Assembly: GCA_028283725.1 (NCBI GenBank)
Contig: JAPWKC010000001.1
Span: 1 to 64,000 of the forward strand
Source: Neorhizobium sp.
GTDB lineage: Bacteria; Pseudomonadota; Alphaproteobacteria; Rhizobiales; Rhizobiaceae
Length of the DNA: 64,000 bases
Direction: 5' to 3'
Shown here: positions 52,849-61,315 of the stretch, piece by piece
Numbering within the stretch: the first letter of the stretch is position 1
Layout of the letters: every line of letters begins with the position of its first letter
Translations under genes and position numbers: made by a program
The notes under the pieces: model-generated
Databases searched by the model: none
Seen by the model: the letters and a program-made list of their open reading frames with translations, nothing else
What the model was told of the DNA's origin: nothing

Positions 52849-54282
52849 ATGACCACCGAAAATTCCAACCTCCCCCTCGTTTTCGACTTCATCGACCGCA
52901 AGACGGAGGTATTCTGCGAACTCGCAGACCGCGTCTGGGCGACGCCCGAAACCTGCTACATGGAAACGCAGTCGGCCGCAGCGCACCGGGAAATGCTCGA
53001 GGCGCAGGGGTTTCGCATTACCGACAACGTTGCCGGCATCCCGACCGCGCTGATCGGCGAGGCGGGCGAGGGTGGCCCGGTGATCGCATTTCTGGGAGAG
53101 TATGACGCGCTGGCGGGCTTGAGCCAGGCCGCCGGCGTCACCCACGCCGAACCGTTGACTGCGGGCGCAAACGGCCATGGCTGCGGCCATAATCTGCTCG
53201 GCTCGGGTTCGCTTCTGGCGGCAACGGCGCTCAAGGACTGGCTGGACAAGACCGGGACGCCCGGCCGGGTGCGCTACTATGGATGCCCGGCGGAAGAAGG
53301 CGGCGCGGCCAAAGCCTTCATGGTGCGGGACGGCGCGTTCAAGGATGTCGATATCGCGATCAGCTGGCATCCGAGCAATTTCGCCGGCGTGCAGCGTGAG
53401 ACCTCGCTTGCCAATTGCCGCATCGATTTCGTCTTCAAGGGACGGGCCGCGCATGCCGCCGCGGTGCCCGAACTTGGCCGAAGCGCGCTCGATGCCGTCG
53501 AATTAATGAATGTCGGTGTCAATTATATGCGCGAGCATATGCCGTCCGAATGCCGTATTCACTATGCGATCCTCGATGCCGGCGGCATTTCGCCGAACGT
53601 CGTTCAGGCCTATGCAAAGGTGCGCTACGTCGTGCGCTCGCCCGATCTTGCCGGTCTTTTGACGCTGATCGAGCGGGTGAAGAAAGTGGCGCAGGGCGCT
53701 GCTCTGATGACCGAGACGCAGATGGAGAGCACGATCCTTGCCGGCGTCTCGAACCTGATGGTCAATACGCCGTTGATGAATGTCATGCAGGATGCCTGGG
53801 ACAGCATGGGCGCCCCTGATTTTGACGATGAAGACCACGCCTTCGCCAAGGCGATCCAGGAAACGCTCACCGCTGCCGATATCGCGGCAAGCTGGAACCA
53901 GGAGCGGCTGGAAGAGCGGGATATGCTGCTGACCGACTTCATTCTGCCGGCGCATAACGAAGTGCGGCAGATGGGCGGATCGACCGATGTCGGCGATGTC
54001 AGCTGGGTCGTGCCCACCGTGCAGGCCTACGGCCCGACGCTTGCCGTCGGCACGCAGCTGCACACGTGGCAGGTGGTGGCGCAGGGCAAGAGCGGGCTTG
54101 CCCACAAGGGCATGGTCGCCGCCGCCAAGGCGATGGTGGCAACCGGTCTTGCGGCGATGGAAAGCGAGCAGCTGCGCACGGCTGCCTGGGAAGACCTGAA
54201 AAAGCGCCGCAAGGGGCAGGACTATACCAGCCCTATCCCAGCCGGCGCCGAGCCTCCCGTGGCGGCCATGGCCGTCAAGTAA
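52849..54282 (+). CDS. M20 amidohydrolase, AbgB-like (p-aminobenzoyl-glutamate hydrolase family)
   Basis: 477 residues. M20D features: ANGHGCGHNLLG (metal His/Cys/His region), GCPAEEGGAAKAFM, an ISWHPSNF segment and the late GGSTDVGDVSWVVPT. The FLGEYDALAGLSQAAG segment is that of AbgB/amidohydrolases acting on N-acyl amino acids. It cleaves the amide of an N-aroyl- or N-acyl-amino acid; p-aminobenzoyl-glutamate is the best-known substrate. The ATG at 52849 follows GAGG. The frame runs 71 codons further upstream but with non-coding character. It is divergent from the Dpp importer, which might supply its substrate. Confidence 0.88.
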   Translation: MTTENSNLPLVFDFIDRKTEVFCELADRVWATPETCYMETQSAAAHREMLEAQGFRITDNVAGIPTALIGEAGEGGPVIAFLGEYDALAGLSQAAGVTHAEPLTAGANGHGCGHNLLGSGSLLAATALKDWLDKTGTPGRVRYYGCPAEEGGAAKAFMVRDGAFKDVDIAISWHPSNFAGVQRETSLANCRIDFVFKGRAAHAAAVPELGRSALDAVELMNVGVNYMREHMPSECRIHYAILDAGGISPNVVQAYAKVRYVVRSPDLAGLLTLIERVKKVAQGAALMTETQMESTILAGVSNLMVNTPLMNVMQDAWDSMGAPDFDDEDHAFAKAIQETLTAADIAASWNQERLEERDMLLTDFILPAHNEVRQMGGSTDVGDVSWVVPTVQAYGPTLAVGTQLHTWQVVAQGKSGLAHKGMVAAAKAMVATGLAAMESEQLRTAAWEDLKKRRKGQDYTSPIPAGAEPPVAAMAVK

Positions 54283-54409
54283 TCCTTTTGCAGCGCGTCA
54301 ATTATTCTTGACGCGATGTCGTTCCTGCGAACTGATTTTCCCTGTGCAGCTCCGCTGTTTCGGCCTATGTTCGACGTCAGTGCAAGCCGCGCTGCGGGAG
54401 ATCGGTTCC

Positions 54410-55765
54410 TTGACTATCCAGCCCAATTCCATCGAGGCCCGCGACCGGGCGCATCACCTTCATTCCTACACGAATGCCCGGGCGCTTGAGCGCGACGGGG
54501 CGCTGGTCATCGATCGGGGCGAGGGCATCTACGTCTACGACAACACCGGCACCAAATATATCGAGGGCATGTCCGGCCTTTGGAGCGTTGCCGTCGGTTT
54601 CGGCGAGAACCGGCTGGTAGAGGCCGCTGCCCGACAGATGGCGAAGCTGCCCTATTATCACACGTTCACCTCGCGCACGAACGGACCGGCTGTCGATCTG
54701 GCTGAAAAGCTCATCCAGATGGCGCCGGTGCCGATGTCGAAAGTGTATTTCACCAATTCCGGCTCGGAGGCTAACGACACGGCGATCAAGATGATCTGGT
54801 ACCGGTCGAACGCGCTCGGCAAGCCGGAAAAGAAGAAGATCATCTCGCGCATCAAGGGCTATCACGGAGTGACGATCGCCAGCGCCAGCCTGACCGGCCT
54901 GCCGAACAACCATCGCTCCTTCGACCTGCCGATTGCCGGTATCCTGCATACGTCCTGCCCGCATTACCGCGCGTTCAAACTGGAGAACGAGAGCGAGGCC
55001 GAATTCGTTACGCGTTGCGCGGGTGAACTGGAAGCACTGATCCTGAAGGAGGGGCCGGAGACGGTTGCCGCCTTTATCGGCGAGCCGGTGATGGGCGCCG
55101 GCGGCGTCATCGTGCCGCCGACCGGCTATTGGGAAGCCATTCAGGCGATCTTGAAGAAATACGACATTCTTTTCGTCGCCGACGAGGTGATCTGCGGTTT
55201 CGGCCGCACGGGCAATATGTTCGCCACCGAGACGTTTTCGCTTGATCCCGATATCATCACGCTGTCGAAGCAGCTGTCCTCATCCTACCAGCCGATCTCG
55301 GCACTGCTCATCAATGACAACGTCTACCAACCGCTTGCCGACGAGTCTGCGAAGATCGGGACGTTCGGCCATGGGGTGACTGCTGCCGGCCACCCCGTTG
55401 CAGCCGCCGTCGCGCTTGAAAATATAGCGATCATCGAGGAGCGGGATCTGCTCGGCAACGTGCAGGCGCTGGCACCGAAATTCCAGAAGAGGCTGAAGGC
55501 GCTCGAAGGTCATCCGCTGGCGATCGAGGCCCGTGGTATCGGCCTGATCGGCGCGCTGGAACTGAAGCCGCGGGATGGTTTTCAGGCCGGGCAACTGGGG
55601 CCGAAGCTCTTCAATATCCTGCTGGAAAAAGGGCTGATCGCGCGGGCGATCGGCGATTCCGTGGCGCTTTGCCCGCCGCTTATCATCACCGACGAGCAGG
55701 TGGATGTGATCTTCGACACGTTCGAAGCGTCGCTCGATATTTTCCACAAACAACTCGGCGCCTGA
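54410..55765 (+). CDS. Class III PLP-dependent aminotransferase
   Basis: 451 residues. Conserved segments: GEGIYVYDNTGTKYIEGMSG, FTNSGSEANDTAIKM, KGYHGVTIASASLTG, AFIGEPVMGAGGVIVPP, DEVICGFGRTGNMF and ITLSKQLSSSYQPISA with the PLP lysine Lys287. This is the omega-amino-acid:pyruvate / 4-aminobutyrate subgroup. No ATG suits the family N-terminus; the TTG at 54410 (encoding the M of MTIQPNSIEARD) follows GGGAG at good spacing. A GTG ten codons earlier is an alternative. It follows the M20 hydrolase in the same direction, and the pair could process an N-acyl amino donor, but 128 bases separate them. Confidence 0.9.
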   Translation: MTIQPNSIEARDRAHHLHSYTNARALERDGALVIDRGEGIYVYDNTGTKYIEGMSGLWSVAVGFGENRLVEAAARQMAKLPYYHTFTSRTNGPAVDLAEKLIQMAPVPMSKVYFTNSGSEANDTAIKMIWYRSNALGKPEKKKIISRIKGYHGVTIASASLTGLPNNHRSFDLPIAGILHTSCPHYRAFKLENESEAEFVTRCAGELEALILKEGPETVAAFIGEPVMGAGGVIVPPTGYWEAIQAILKKYDILFVADEVICGFGRTGNMFATETFSLDPDIITLSKQLSSSYQPISALLINDNVYQPLADESAKIGTFGHGVTAAGHPVAAAVALENIAIIEERDLLGNVQALAPKFQKRLKALEGHPLAIEARGIGLIGALELKPRDGFQAGQLGPKLFNILLEKGLIARAIGDSVALCPPLIITDEQVDVIFDTFEASLDIFHKQLGA

Positions 55766-55840
55766 CGACGATCAGGCAGGCGCTGCGATTTTCCTCCCAG
55801 CGCCAATTGCAGAGGTGCATGGCGGGCCTATATTGCCGCC

Positions 55841-57301
55841 ATGCTTGCTCTCATAGGGGCCTACTGGCCGCATATCCTGTTCGTCATTTCGGTCCTTGCG
55901 GGCGCGACGGCTGCCATCCATGCGGCGATGACGAAAGACGAGGTCCGCTCCGCGCTCGGCTGGGTCGGCATCATCATCTTCTCACCAATCATCGGCGCCG
56001 CCTTCTACCTGATCGCCGGTGTCAACCGTATGCGCCGCAACGTCATCAGTGACCGGCGCGCGCTTTTGCAGGGAAAGCGGCGGGCGGATTTCGCGTCCTA
56101 TGACGCGACCGATGCGTTGATCATCAGGTCTTTTGGCCAGCGGTTTCGCGCGATGAAGACGCTCGGCGATACCGTCACACACCACAAGCTCACGAGCGGC
56201 AATGCCATTCAGCCGCTCGAAACCGGCGATGACGCCTATCAGGCGATGCTTGCCGCGATCGGTCAGGCCAAACGCAGCGTCATGCTGGAAACCTATATTT
56301 TCGATCGGGACCGGATCGGCAACCGTTTCGTCGACGCGCTGGTGGCGGCCGTCAAGCGTGGTGTGGAGGTACGCGTGCTGATCGACGCCGTCGGCGCGCG
56401 GTATTCGGTGCCGAGCGTGCTCGGCATGCTGCGCGACGGCGGTGTGCCGACGAAAGTCTTCAACGGCAATGTCATCATGGGGCTGCGGCTGCCCTATGCC
56501 AACCTTCGCACCCACCGCAAGATCATTGTCGTGGATGGCGCGATCGCCTTTACCGGCGGCATGAATATCCGCGAGGCGTTTTCCCGCGAGATCAGCGGCG
56601 ACGATTTCTCACTCGATACGCATTTCAAGATTACCGGCCCCGTCGTGGCCGACCTCTTTGCCATTTCGGCAGCCGATTGGCAGTTCGCGACCGGCGAGAC
56701 GCTGGAGGGTGATGCCTGGGCGCTGCCGGCGCCACAGAGCAAGCCGGGATCGCCGGTTCTGATCCGGGCGGTTTCTTCCGGCCCGGATCGAAGCGTCGAG
56801 ACCAATCACAAGATGCTGATGGGAGCATTCTCCGTCGCCCGCTCCTCGATCCGTATCGTGTCACCCTATCTCCTGCCGGACCGCGAACTGATTACGGCGC
56901 TGGTGACGGCGGCGCGCCGCGGCGTCACCGTCGATATCGTCGTGCCCTCGGCCAATAACCTGAAGCTGGTCGACCGGGCGATGACGGCGCAATTCGATCA
57001 ATTGCTGAAGGACAGATGCAGGATCTGGCGGGCCTCGGGCCGGTTCGACCATTCCAAGCTGATGGCGATCGACGGGCGCTGGGCCTATGTCGGGTCGTCC
57101 AATCTCGATCCGCGCTCACTGCGCCTCAACTTCGAGGTCGACATGGAAGTGCTCGACCAGTCCTTTGCCGAAACGCTGGAGCAGCGGATCGATGGGGTGA
57201 TTTCTTCTGCAACCCAAGTGACACTGAATGAATTAAGGGAGAGGCCCTTTCTCGCGCGTCTCGTCGACCGTACCCTCTGGCTTGGTTCACCCTATTTGTG
57301 A
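55841..57301 (+). CDS. cls: Cardiolipin synthase, phospholipase D family
   Basis: 486 residues. Two N-terminal membrane segments (about 5-25 and 37-58) precede the catalytic part. Both HKD motifs are intact: His225-x-Lys in HRKIIVVDGAIAFTGGMN and His404-x-Lys in HSKLMAIDGRWAYVGSSNLD. This is ClsA-type architecture, forming cardiolipin from phosphatidylglycerol at the inner membrane. It starts 76 bases after the aminotransferase and is followed after 78 bases by an endonuclease/phosphatase-fold gene, an arrangement often seen in rhizobia. Confidence 0.92.
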   Translation: MLALIGAYWPHILFVISVLAGATAAIHAAMTKDEVRSALGWVGIIIFSPIIGAAFYLIAGVNRMRRNVISDRRALLQGKRRADFASYDATDALIIRSFGQRFRAMKTLGDTVTHHKLTSGNAIQPLETGDDAYQAMLAAIGQAKRSVMLETYIFDRDRIGNRFVDALVAAVKRGVEVRVLIDAVGARYSVPSVLGMLRDGGVPTKVFNGNVIMGLRLPYANLRTHRKIIVVDGAIAFTGGMNIREAFSREISGDDFSLDTHFKITGPVVADLFAISAADWQFATGETLEGDAWALPAPQSKPGSPVLIRAVSSGPDRSVETNHKMLMGAFSVARSSIRIVSPYLLPDRELITALVTAARRGVTVDIVVPSANNLKLVDRAMTAQFDQLLKDRCRIWRASGRFDHSKLMAIDGRWAYVGSSNLDPRSLRLNFEVDMEVLDQSFAETLEQRIDGVISSATQVTLNELRERPFLARLVDRTLWLGSPYL

Positions 57302-57379
57302 TCGATAGCCGAAACGACGCCTCTGGATGACGCGGGTCAAAGGTCTATAGTTGAAGCAAACAGAAGCCTATTGCGTATC

Positions 57380-58198
57380 ATGCACGACAAAAGCTCCAAC
57401 CTTCCCGCAAGCATCCTGGCGTCCATCAGAGCGCGACGAACGCGTGGTCTCAAGGCCCATGAGCCGCACGATCGCAGCAGGGGCATGATGATTGCCTCCT
57501 ATAACGTCCACAAATGCGTCGGCGTCGATCGCAGGTTCGATCCCGCCCGCACGAGCCAGGTCATCCGCGAGATCGGTGCAGACGTGATTGCGCTGCAGGA
57601 GGCCGATAGCCGTTATGGCGAAAGACGCGGGCTTCTCGACCTTGCCTGGATGGAGCGGGAAACGGGTCTGTTTCCGGTGCCTGTCTCCGGTGTCGCCAAG
57701 GCGCATGGCTGGCATGGGAATGTCGTGTTTTTCCGTGAAGGGCTGGTGCGGGACGTGCATCAGGTCAAGCTGCCTGGGCTTGAGCCGCGTGGAGCGCTGA
57801 TCACCGAACTGGAGCTGACGGATGGCAGCGTGCTGCGCGTCATCGCGGCGCATCTCGGCCTCCTTAATCATTCGCGCCATCAGCAGACCCGGATGATCAT
57901 CGATATCCTGCGCTCGCGCGACGAGTGTCCGACGGTTCTGATGGGCGATCTCAACGAATGGCGGCTCGGCGACCGTTCGGCCCTCAATACGCTTGCTGGC
58001 GTTTTCGGCCTGCCCGCGGCGGTGGCGAGCTTTCCGTCGCGGCTGCCGGTTCTGGCACTCGATCGCATCATGGCCAATCGGCCGGGGCTGATCGACAGGG
58101 TCGAGGCACATGACACGCCGTTGGCGCGGATGGCATCCGACCATCTGCCGATCAAGGCGATCATCAGAACCGATCCCACCGTCTCCGCCAGCATCTGA
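57380..58198 (+). CDS. Endonuclease/exonuclease/phosphatase-fold protein
   Basis: 272 residues. Conserved residues: SYNVHKCVGVD (Asn of the first motif), DVIALQEADSR (catalytic Glu), AAHLGLLNHSRHQQ, MGDLNEW (Asp/Asn pair) and the final ASDHLPIKA (Asp-His). The fold covers nucleases and phospholipid or inositol phosphatases. Next to cls, a lipid-phosphate substrate is as likely as DNA. An in-frame TTG lies three codons upstream of the ATG used. Neither has a strong ribosome binding site. Confidence 0.86.
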   Translation: MHDKSSNLPASILASIRARRTRGLKAHEPHDRSRGMMIASYNVHKCVGVDRRFDPARTSQVIREIGADVIALQEADSRYGERRGLLDLAWMERETGLFPVPVSGVAKAHGWHGNVVFFREGLVRDVHQVKLPGLEPRGALITELELTDGSVLRVIAAHLGLLNHSRHQQTRMIIDILRSRDECPTVLMGDLNEWRLGDRSALNTLAGVFGLPAAVASFPSRLPVLALDRIMANRPGLIDRVEAHDTPLARMASDHLPIKAIIRTDPTVSASI

Positions 58199-58326
58199 TC
58201 ATCTGCCGCCATCCGGACTTTACGCTTCGTCTCGACGCGGTTAGCCTCGGGCTCCCTTGCTGTGACGGCCGGTTTGAAGGCCGTTCTTTCGCCCATGCCA
58301 GTTCCAGCTTCAGACGGATTTCCCAG

Positions 58327-59301
58327 ATGACAGATATCACCATGATCGAAGCCGCCCGCGCTCGCCTCGACGGGCATGTGCGCCGGACGCCTCTTCTTTC
58401 CTCGCCGTTTCTCGACGAGATCGCCGGCCGTCGCATTCTGGTAAAGCCGGAATGCCTGCAGCATACGGGCTCGTTCAAGTTCCGTGGTGCGTGGTCGGCG
58501 GTTTCGGCGCTTGCGCCTGACGTCAGGGCGAATGGTGTCATCGCATTTTCCTCCGGCAACCACGCGCAGGGCGTGGCGCTTGCGGCCAAGCTGCACGGCG
58601 TGCCGAGCGTGATCATCATGCCGGCGGATGCACCGCGGATCAAAATCGCCAATACCCGCGCCTATGGCGCCGAGGTGGTGCTTTACGACCGGATCAAGGA
58701 AGACCGCGATGAAATCGGCGCGCGGCTGGCCAGGGAGCGCGGCCTGACGCTGATCAAGCCGTTCGACGAACCGCTGGTGATCGCAGGCCAGGGAACCACC
58801 GGGCTGGAAATTGCCGAGGACGCAACGGCGCTTGGCATCGCCAAGGCCGATGTCGTCGTGCCGACCGGTGGCGGCGGGTTGATTTCCGGCATTGCGCTGG
58901 CGCTTGCGGCGCGGGCGCCGGGGCTGACGGTTCACCCGGCCGAACCGAAGGGTTTCGATGACATGACGCGCTCGCTCGCTGGCGGAAAAATCGAGCGCAA
59001 TGCGGCGCAATCTGGCTCGATCTGCGATGCTATCCTTACGCCGCAGCCCGGAGACATTACGTTCCCGATCCTGTCGCGGCTGAGCGGAGCCGGCATCGTC
59101 GTTACCGATGACGAGGCGCTCAATGCCGTTTCGCTCGCCTTCAACCGCCTGAAGATCGTCGTCGAGCCGGGTGGCGCTGCAGCACTTGCCGCCGCTCTGT
59201 TCCACGGCGAAACACTGGGTAACACGGTTATCGTGGTCTGCTCCGGCGGCAATGTCGATCCCGACATCTTCAAGATGGCGCTCGATCGGTTTCCTGCCTG
59301 A
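58327..59301 (+). CDS. Serine/threonine dehydratase (PLP fold type II)
   Basis: 324 residues, the short form without an ACT domain. PLP lysine Lys51 in TGSFKFRGA; SSGNHAQGVALAA; the glycine loop PTGGGGLISG; and a late CSGGNVD. This matches catabolic threonine/serine dehydratases and close relatives such as hydroxyectoine-utilisation dehydratases. It deaminates L-threonine or L-serine to a 2-keto acid. The ATG follows weak AGA-rich sequence. It stands alone after the phosphatase-fold gene. Confidence 0.9.
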   Translation: MTDITMIEAARARLDGHVRRTPLLSSPFLDEIAGRRILVKPECLQHTGSFKFRGAWSAVSALAPDVRANGVIAFSSGNHAQGVALAAKLHGVPSVIIMPADAPRIKIANTRAYGAEVVLYDRIKEDRDEIGARLARERGLTLIKPFDEPLVIAGQGTTGLEIAEDATALGIAKADVVVPTGGGGLISGIALALAARAPGLTVHPAEPKGFDDMTRSLAGGKIERNAAQSGSICDAILTPQPGDITFPILSRLSGAGIVVTDDEALNAVSLAFNRLKIVVEPGGAAALAAALFHGETLGNTVIVVCSGGNVDPDIFKMALDRFPA

Positions 59302-59430
59302 ATTCAGCTTGCCTGGAATAAGCCGGCCCGAAACAGGCCATTTTCGCCGAAGGCATAATAAACCGTTAAATGTGACATGGGGTCGTTAAGAGAAAAGGAT
59401 TTTCTACGGAACTCCCGGCTGCTTGGAACA

Positions 59431-59457
59431 TTATCTCTATCGGGTTGATAGAGATAA
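59431..59457. promoter_or_regulatory. Operator-like 11-bp palindrome upstream of the miniprotein gene
   Basis: TTATCTCTATC (59431-59441) and GATAGAGATAA (59447-59457) are perfect inverse copies around GGGTT. The site is A+T-rich and lacks the GC-clamp of a terminator, so it resembles a regulator-binding site. It ends 54 bases before the start codon of the 47-residue gene and could also affect that mRNA leader. Confidence 0.55.
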
Positions 59458-59510
59458 GATAACATAGAGTGGAGGGCGGCTAGAACCGCTCCGGAACCAG
59501 GGAGAATTCC

Positions 59511-59654
59511 ATGCAGCAGCTTCAGTCTCAGACACGGTCTTTTTCTCCTCGCCCCACGGCGCATGCAACTCGCCTGCGCCTTGCGGTCAATACGGCGCTC
59601 GTTGCCGCGGCCTTCCTGTTCGTCGGCGCAGTGACGCTTGGCCTGTTTCCTTAA
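59511..59654 (+). CDS. 47-residue single-span membrane miniprotein, unknown function
   Basis: ATG to TAA encodes 47 residues. An Arg/His/Pro-containing cytoplasmic start (MQQLQSQTRSFSPRP) is followed by one strongly hydrophobic stretch (residues 29-46: ALVAAAFLFVGAVTLGLF), then a terminal Pro. AGGGAGAAT lies 6 bases before the ATG, a strong intrinsic terminator begins 32 bases after the stop, and a perfect palindrome lies upstream. These three signals make a real, independently controlled gene likely. No family is recognised. It is probably an inner-membrane miniprotein. Confidence 0.7.
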   Translation: MQQLQSQTRSFSPRPTAHATRLRLAVNTALVAAAFLFVGAVTLGLFP

Positions 59655-59685
59655 GCAAGGCAGATCGCAGTTTCGATTTATCATG

Positions 59686-59718
59686 ATGCCTTCCGGGCTT
59701 GGCCAGCACGGAAGGCAT
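59686..59718 (+). terminator. Intrinsic terminator of the miniprotein gene
   Basis: ATGCCTTCCG (59686-59695) and CGGAAGGCAT (59709-59718) form a 10-bp perfect stem, followed by TTTCATTTG. It lies between convergent genes; the A-containing left flank (GATTTATCATG) gives weaker support for termination of the minus-strand gene. Confidence 0.8.
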
Positions 59719-59739
59719 TTTCATTTGCTGCGATAGGGC

Positions 59740-60903
59740 TCAGCGACCGGCAAGATAGCTTTCCGCAAGATCGACCCAGAAATTCGTGCCGATCGGCAGA
59801 GCATCGTCATTGAAGTCGAATTTCGGATGGTGCAGCGGCGGATCATTGTCCGTGCGCTTGGTGCCGAGCAGGAAATAACTGCCGGGCCGCTCCGCCAGCA
59901 TGTAGGCGAAGTCTTCGGCGCCCATCGACGGGCGCGGCATTTCGACGACCTGGTCGGCGCCGAGAAGCCGTGTGGCGAGATCGCGGACGAAATCGGTTTC
60001 GGCCTTGTGATTGACGGTCGCCTCGTAGCCACGGCTGTAGTCGATCGTTATCGTCATGCCGTAGCTGGCGGCCTGCCCCTCTGCGATCATTCTGATGCGC
60101 CGCTCCAGCTCGTCGCGGGCTTGAGGGTCGAAGGAGCGGATAGTCAGCAGCATCTCTGCCCTTTCCGGAATGACGTTGCTTGCCATGCCGGCATGGAACG
60201 CACCGACGGTGACGACGACCGGATCGAGCGGGTGGATATTGCGCGAGGCCACCGTTTGCAGTGCCATGATGATGCTTGCACCGCAGACGATCGGGTCCGA
60301 TGCCGATTGCGGTTCGGCACCATGGCCGCCGCGTCCATTGATAATCAGGCGGCATTCGTCGACCGCGGCCATCAACGGGCCGTCCTTGACGCCGATCTTG
60401 CCGAAATCGAGCGCCGGGTCGTTATGAAGGCCGAAAACCGCATCACAGGGGAATTTCTGGAACAGGCCGTCATCGATCATCAGTTTGGCGCCGCCGAAGT
60501 TTTCTTCGGCCGGCTGGAAAATCAGATGAATTGTACCGTTGAAATTGCGCCGCTCCGCCAGGATCTTTGCCGCACCGAGCAGCATGGCGGTGTGGCCATC
60601 GTGACCGCAGGCATGCATCAGCCCCTTCGTCAGACTTGCGTGTTCGGCGCCCGTTTCTTCCTCGATCGGCAGTGCATCCATGTCGGCGCGAATGCCGATC
60701 GAGCCGCTGCCGCTGCCGCATTTCAGCGTGCCGACCACGCCTGTCCGGCCAAGGCCTCGGGTGACGTCGTAGCCGAGTTCCTCCAGGCGCCCGGCGACGA
60801 AATCCGAGGTCTTGAATTCGGAAAGCCCGAGCTCGGGATGCTGGTGCAGGTAGCGTCTCATCGCCACCACGTCGCTCATCTCGTTTGCCCGTTTCATCGT
60901 CAT
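59740..60903 (-). CDS. M20D amidohydrolase, hippurate-hydrolase-like
   Basis: 387 residues. Family motifs: LHQHPELGLSE, GIRADMDALPIEE, MHACGHDGHTAMLLGAA (metal ligands), FQPAEENFGGAKLMIDDG and a late PSMGAEDFAYM. This is the N-acyl-amino-acid amidohydrolase/hippurate hydrolase group. It hydrolyses N-acyl or N-benzoyl amino acids in the cytoplasm. The ATG at 60903 has AAAGGGTG upstream, while the frame is open for another 60 codons of non-coding character. It is the third M20-type enzyme in the window and converges on the miniprotein gene. Confidence 0.9.
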   Translation of the reverse strand: MTMKRANEMSDVVAMRRYLHQHPELGLSEFKTSDFVAGRLEELGYDVTRGLGRTGVVGTLKCGSGSGSIGIRADMDALPIEEETGAEHASLTKGLMHACGHDGHTAMLLGAAKILAERRNFNGTIHLIFQPAEENFGGAKLMIDDGLFQKFPCDAVFGLHNDPALDFGKIGVKDGPLMAAVDECRLIINGRGGHGAEPQSASDPIVCGASIIMALQTVASRNIHPLDPVVVTVGAFHAGMASNVIPERAEMLLTIRSFDPQARDELERRIRMIAEGQAASYGMTITIDYSRGYEATVNHKAETDFVRDLATRLLGADQVVEMPRPSMGAEDFAYMLAERPGSYFLLGTKRTDNDPPLHHPKFDFNDDALPIGTNFWVDLAESYLAGR

Positions 60904-61315
60904 AGCAACACCCTTTCTGCGGTCGTGAGCGAGCCTTTGCAGGCTCGTCCAAAGCTTGTCCACGGTGATGATTATCAGCGTGGCGGCCACAGCATAAGGC
61001 GATCTGGGGAAATAAATCGAAGGTGACGTGCTAAACGATTTAAAGACCGGCTCCCGGTATGGATCGGCTCGTTTCTTACCCATTCAGCTTTTATTCAGGC
61101 TAATCGAGATAGAGGCTAATATGTCTCAATTTGCGAGAGAGAGGGGATAGCTTTGGATCTTCGGTTTGCCATATCCGGATCGGCCTCTATCTCCTTCTCC
61201 GCGGATTGTCTCGGCCCTGTTCATTACCCGTTCGGGTAGGCCTACATGAACAGGCCTTGGCAGGCCGACTAAACGAGGCCGTCCACCCCTTCGAGTTTTC
61301 ATCAGAAGCCAATCC
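60904..61315. promoter_or_regulatory. Divergent intergenic region with the ndvB leader hairpin (61213-61256)
   Basis: 412 bases between the amidohydrolase and ndvB. A+T-rich around 61000-61130. Within it, GGCC-C-TGTTCAT (61213-61224) pairs with ATGAACAGGCC (61246-61256) apart from one bulged C; the top holds TACCC (61225-61229), loop GTTC and GGGTA (61234-61238). The hairpin lies about 60 bases before the ndvB start, in the likely mRNA leader. No gene is supported in the region. Confidence 0.55.
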
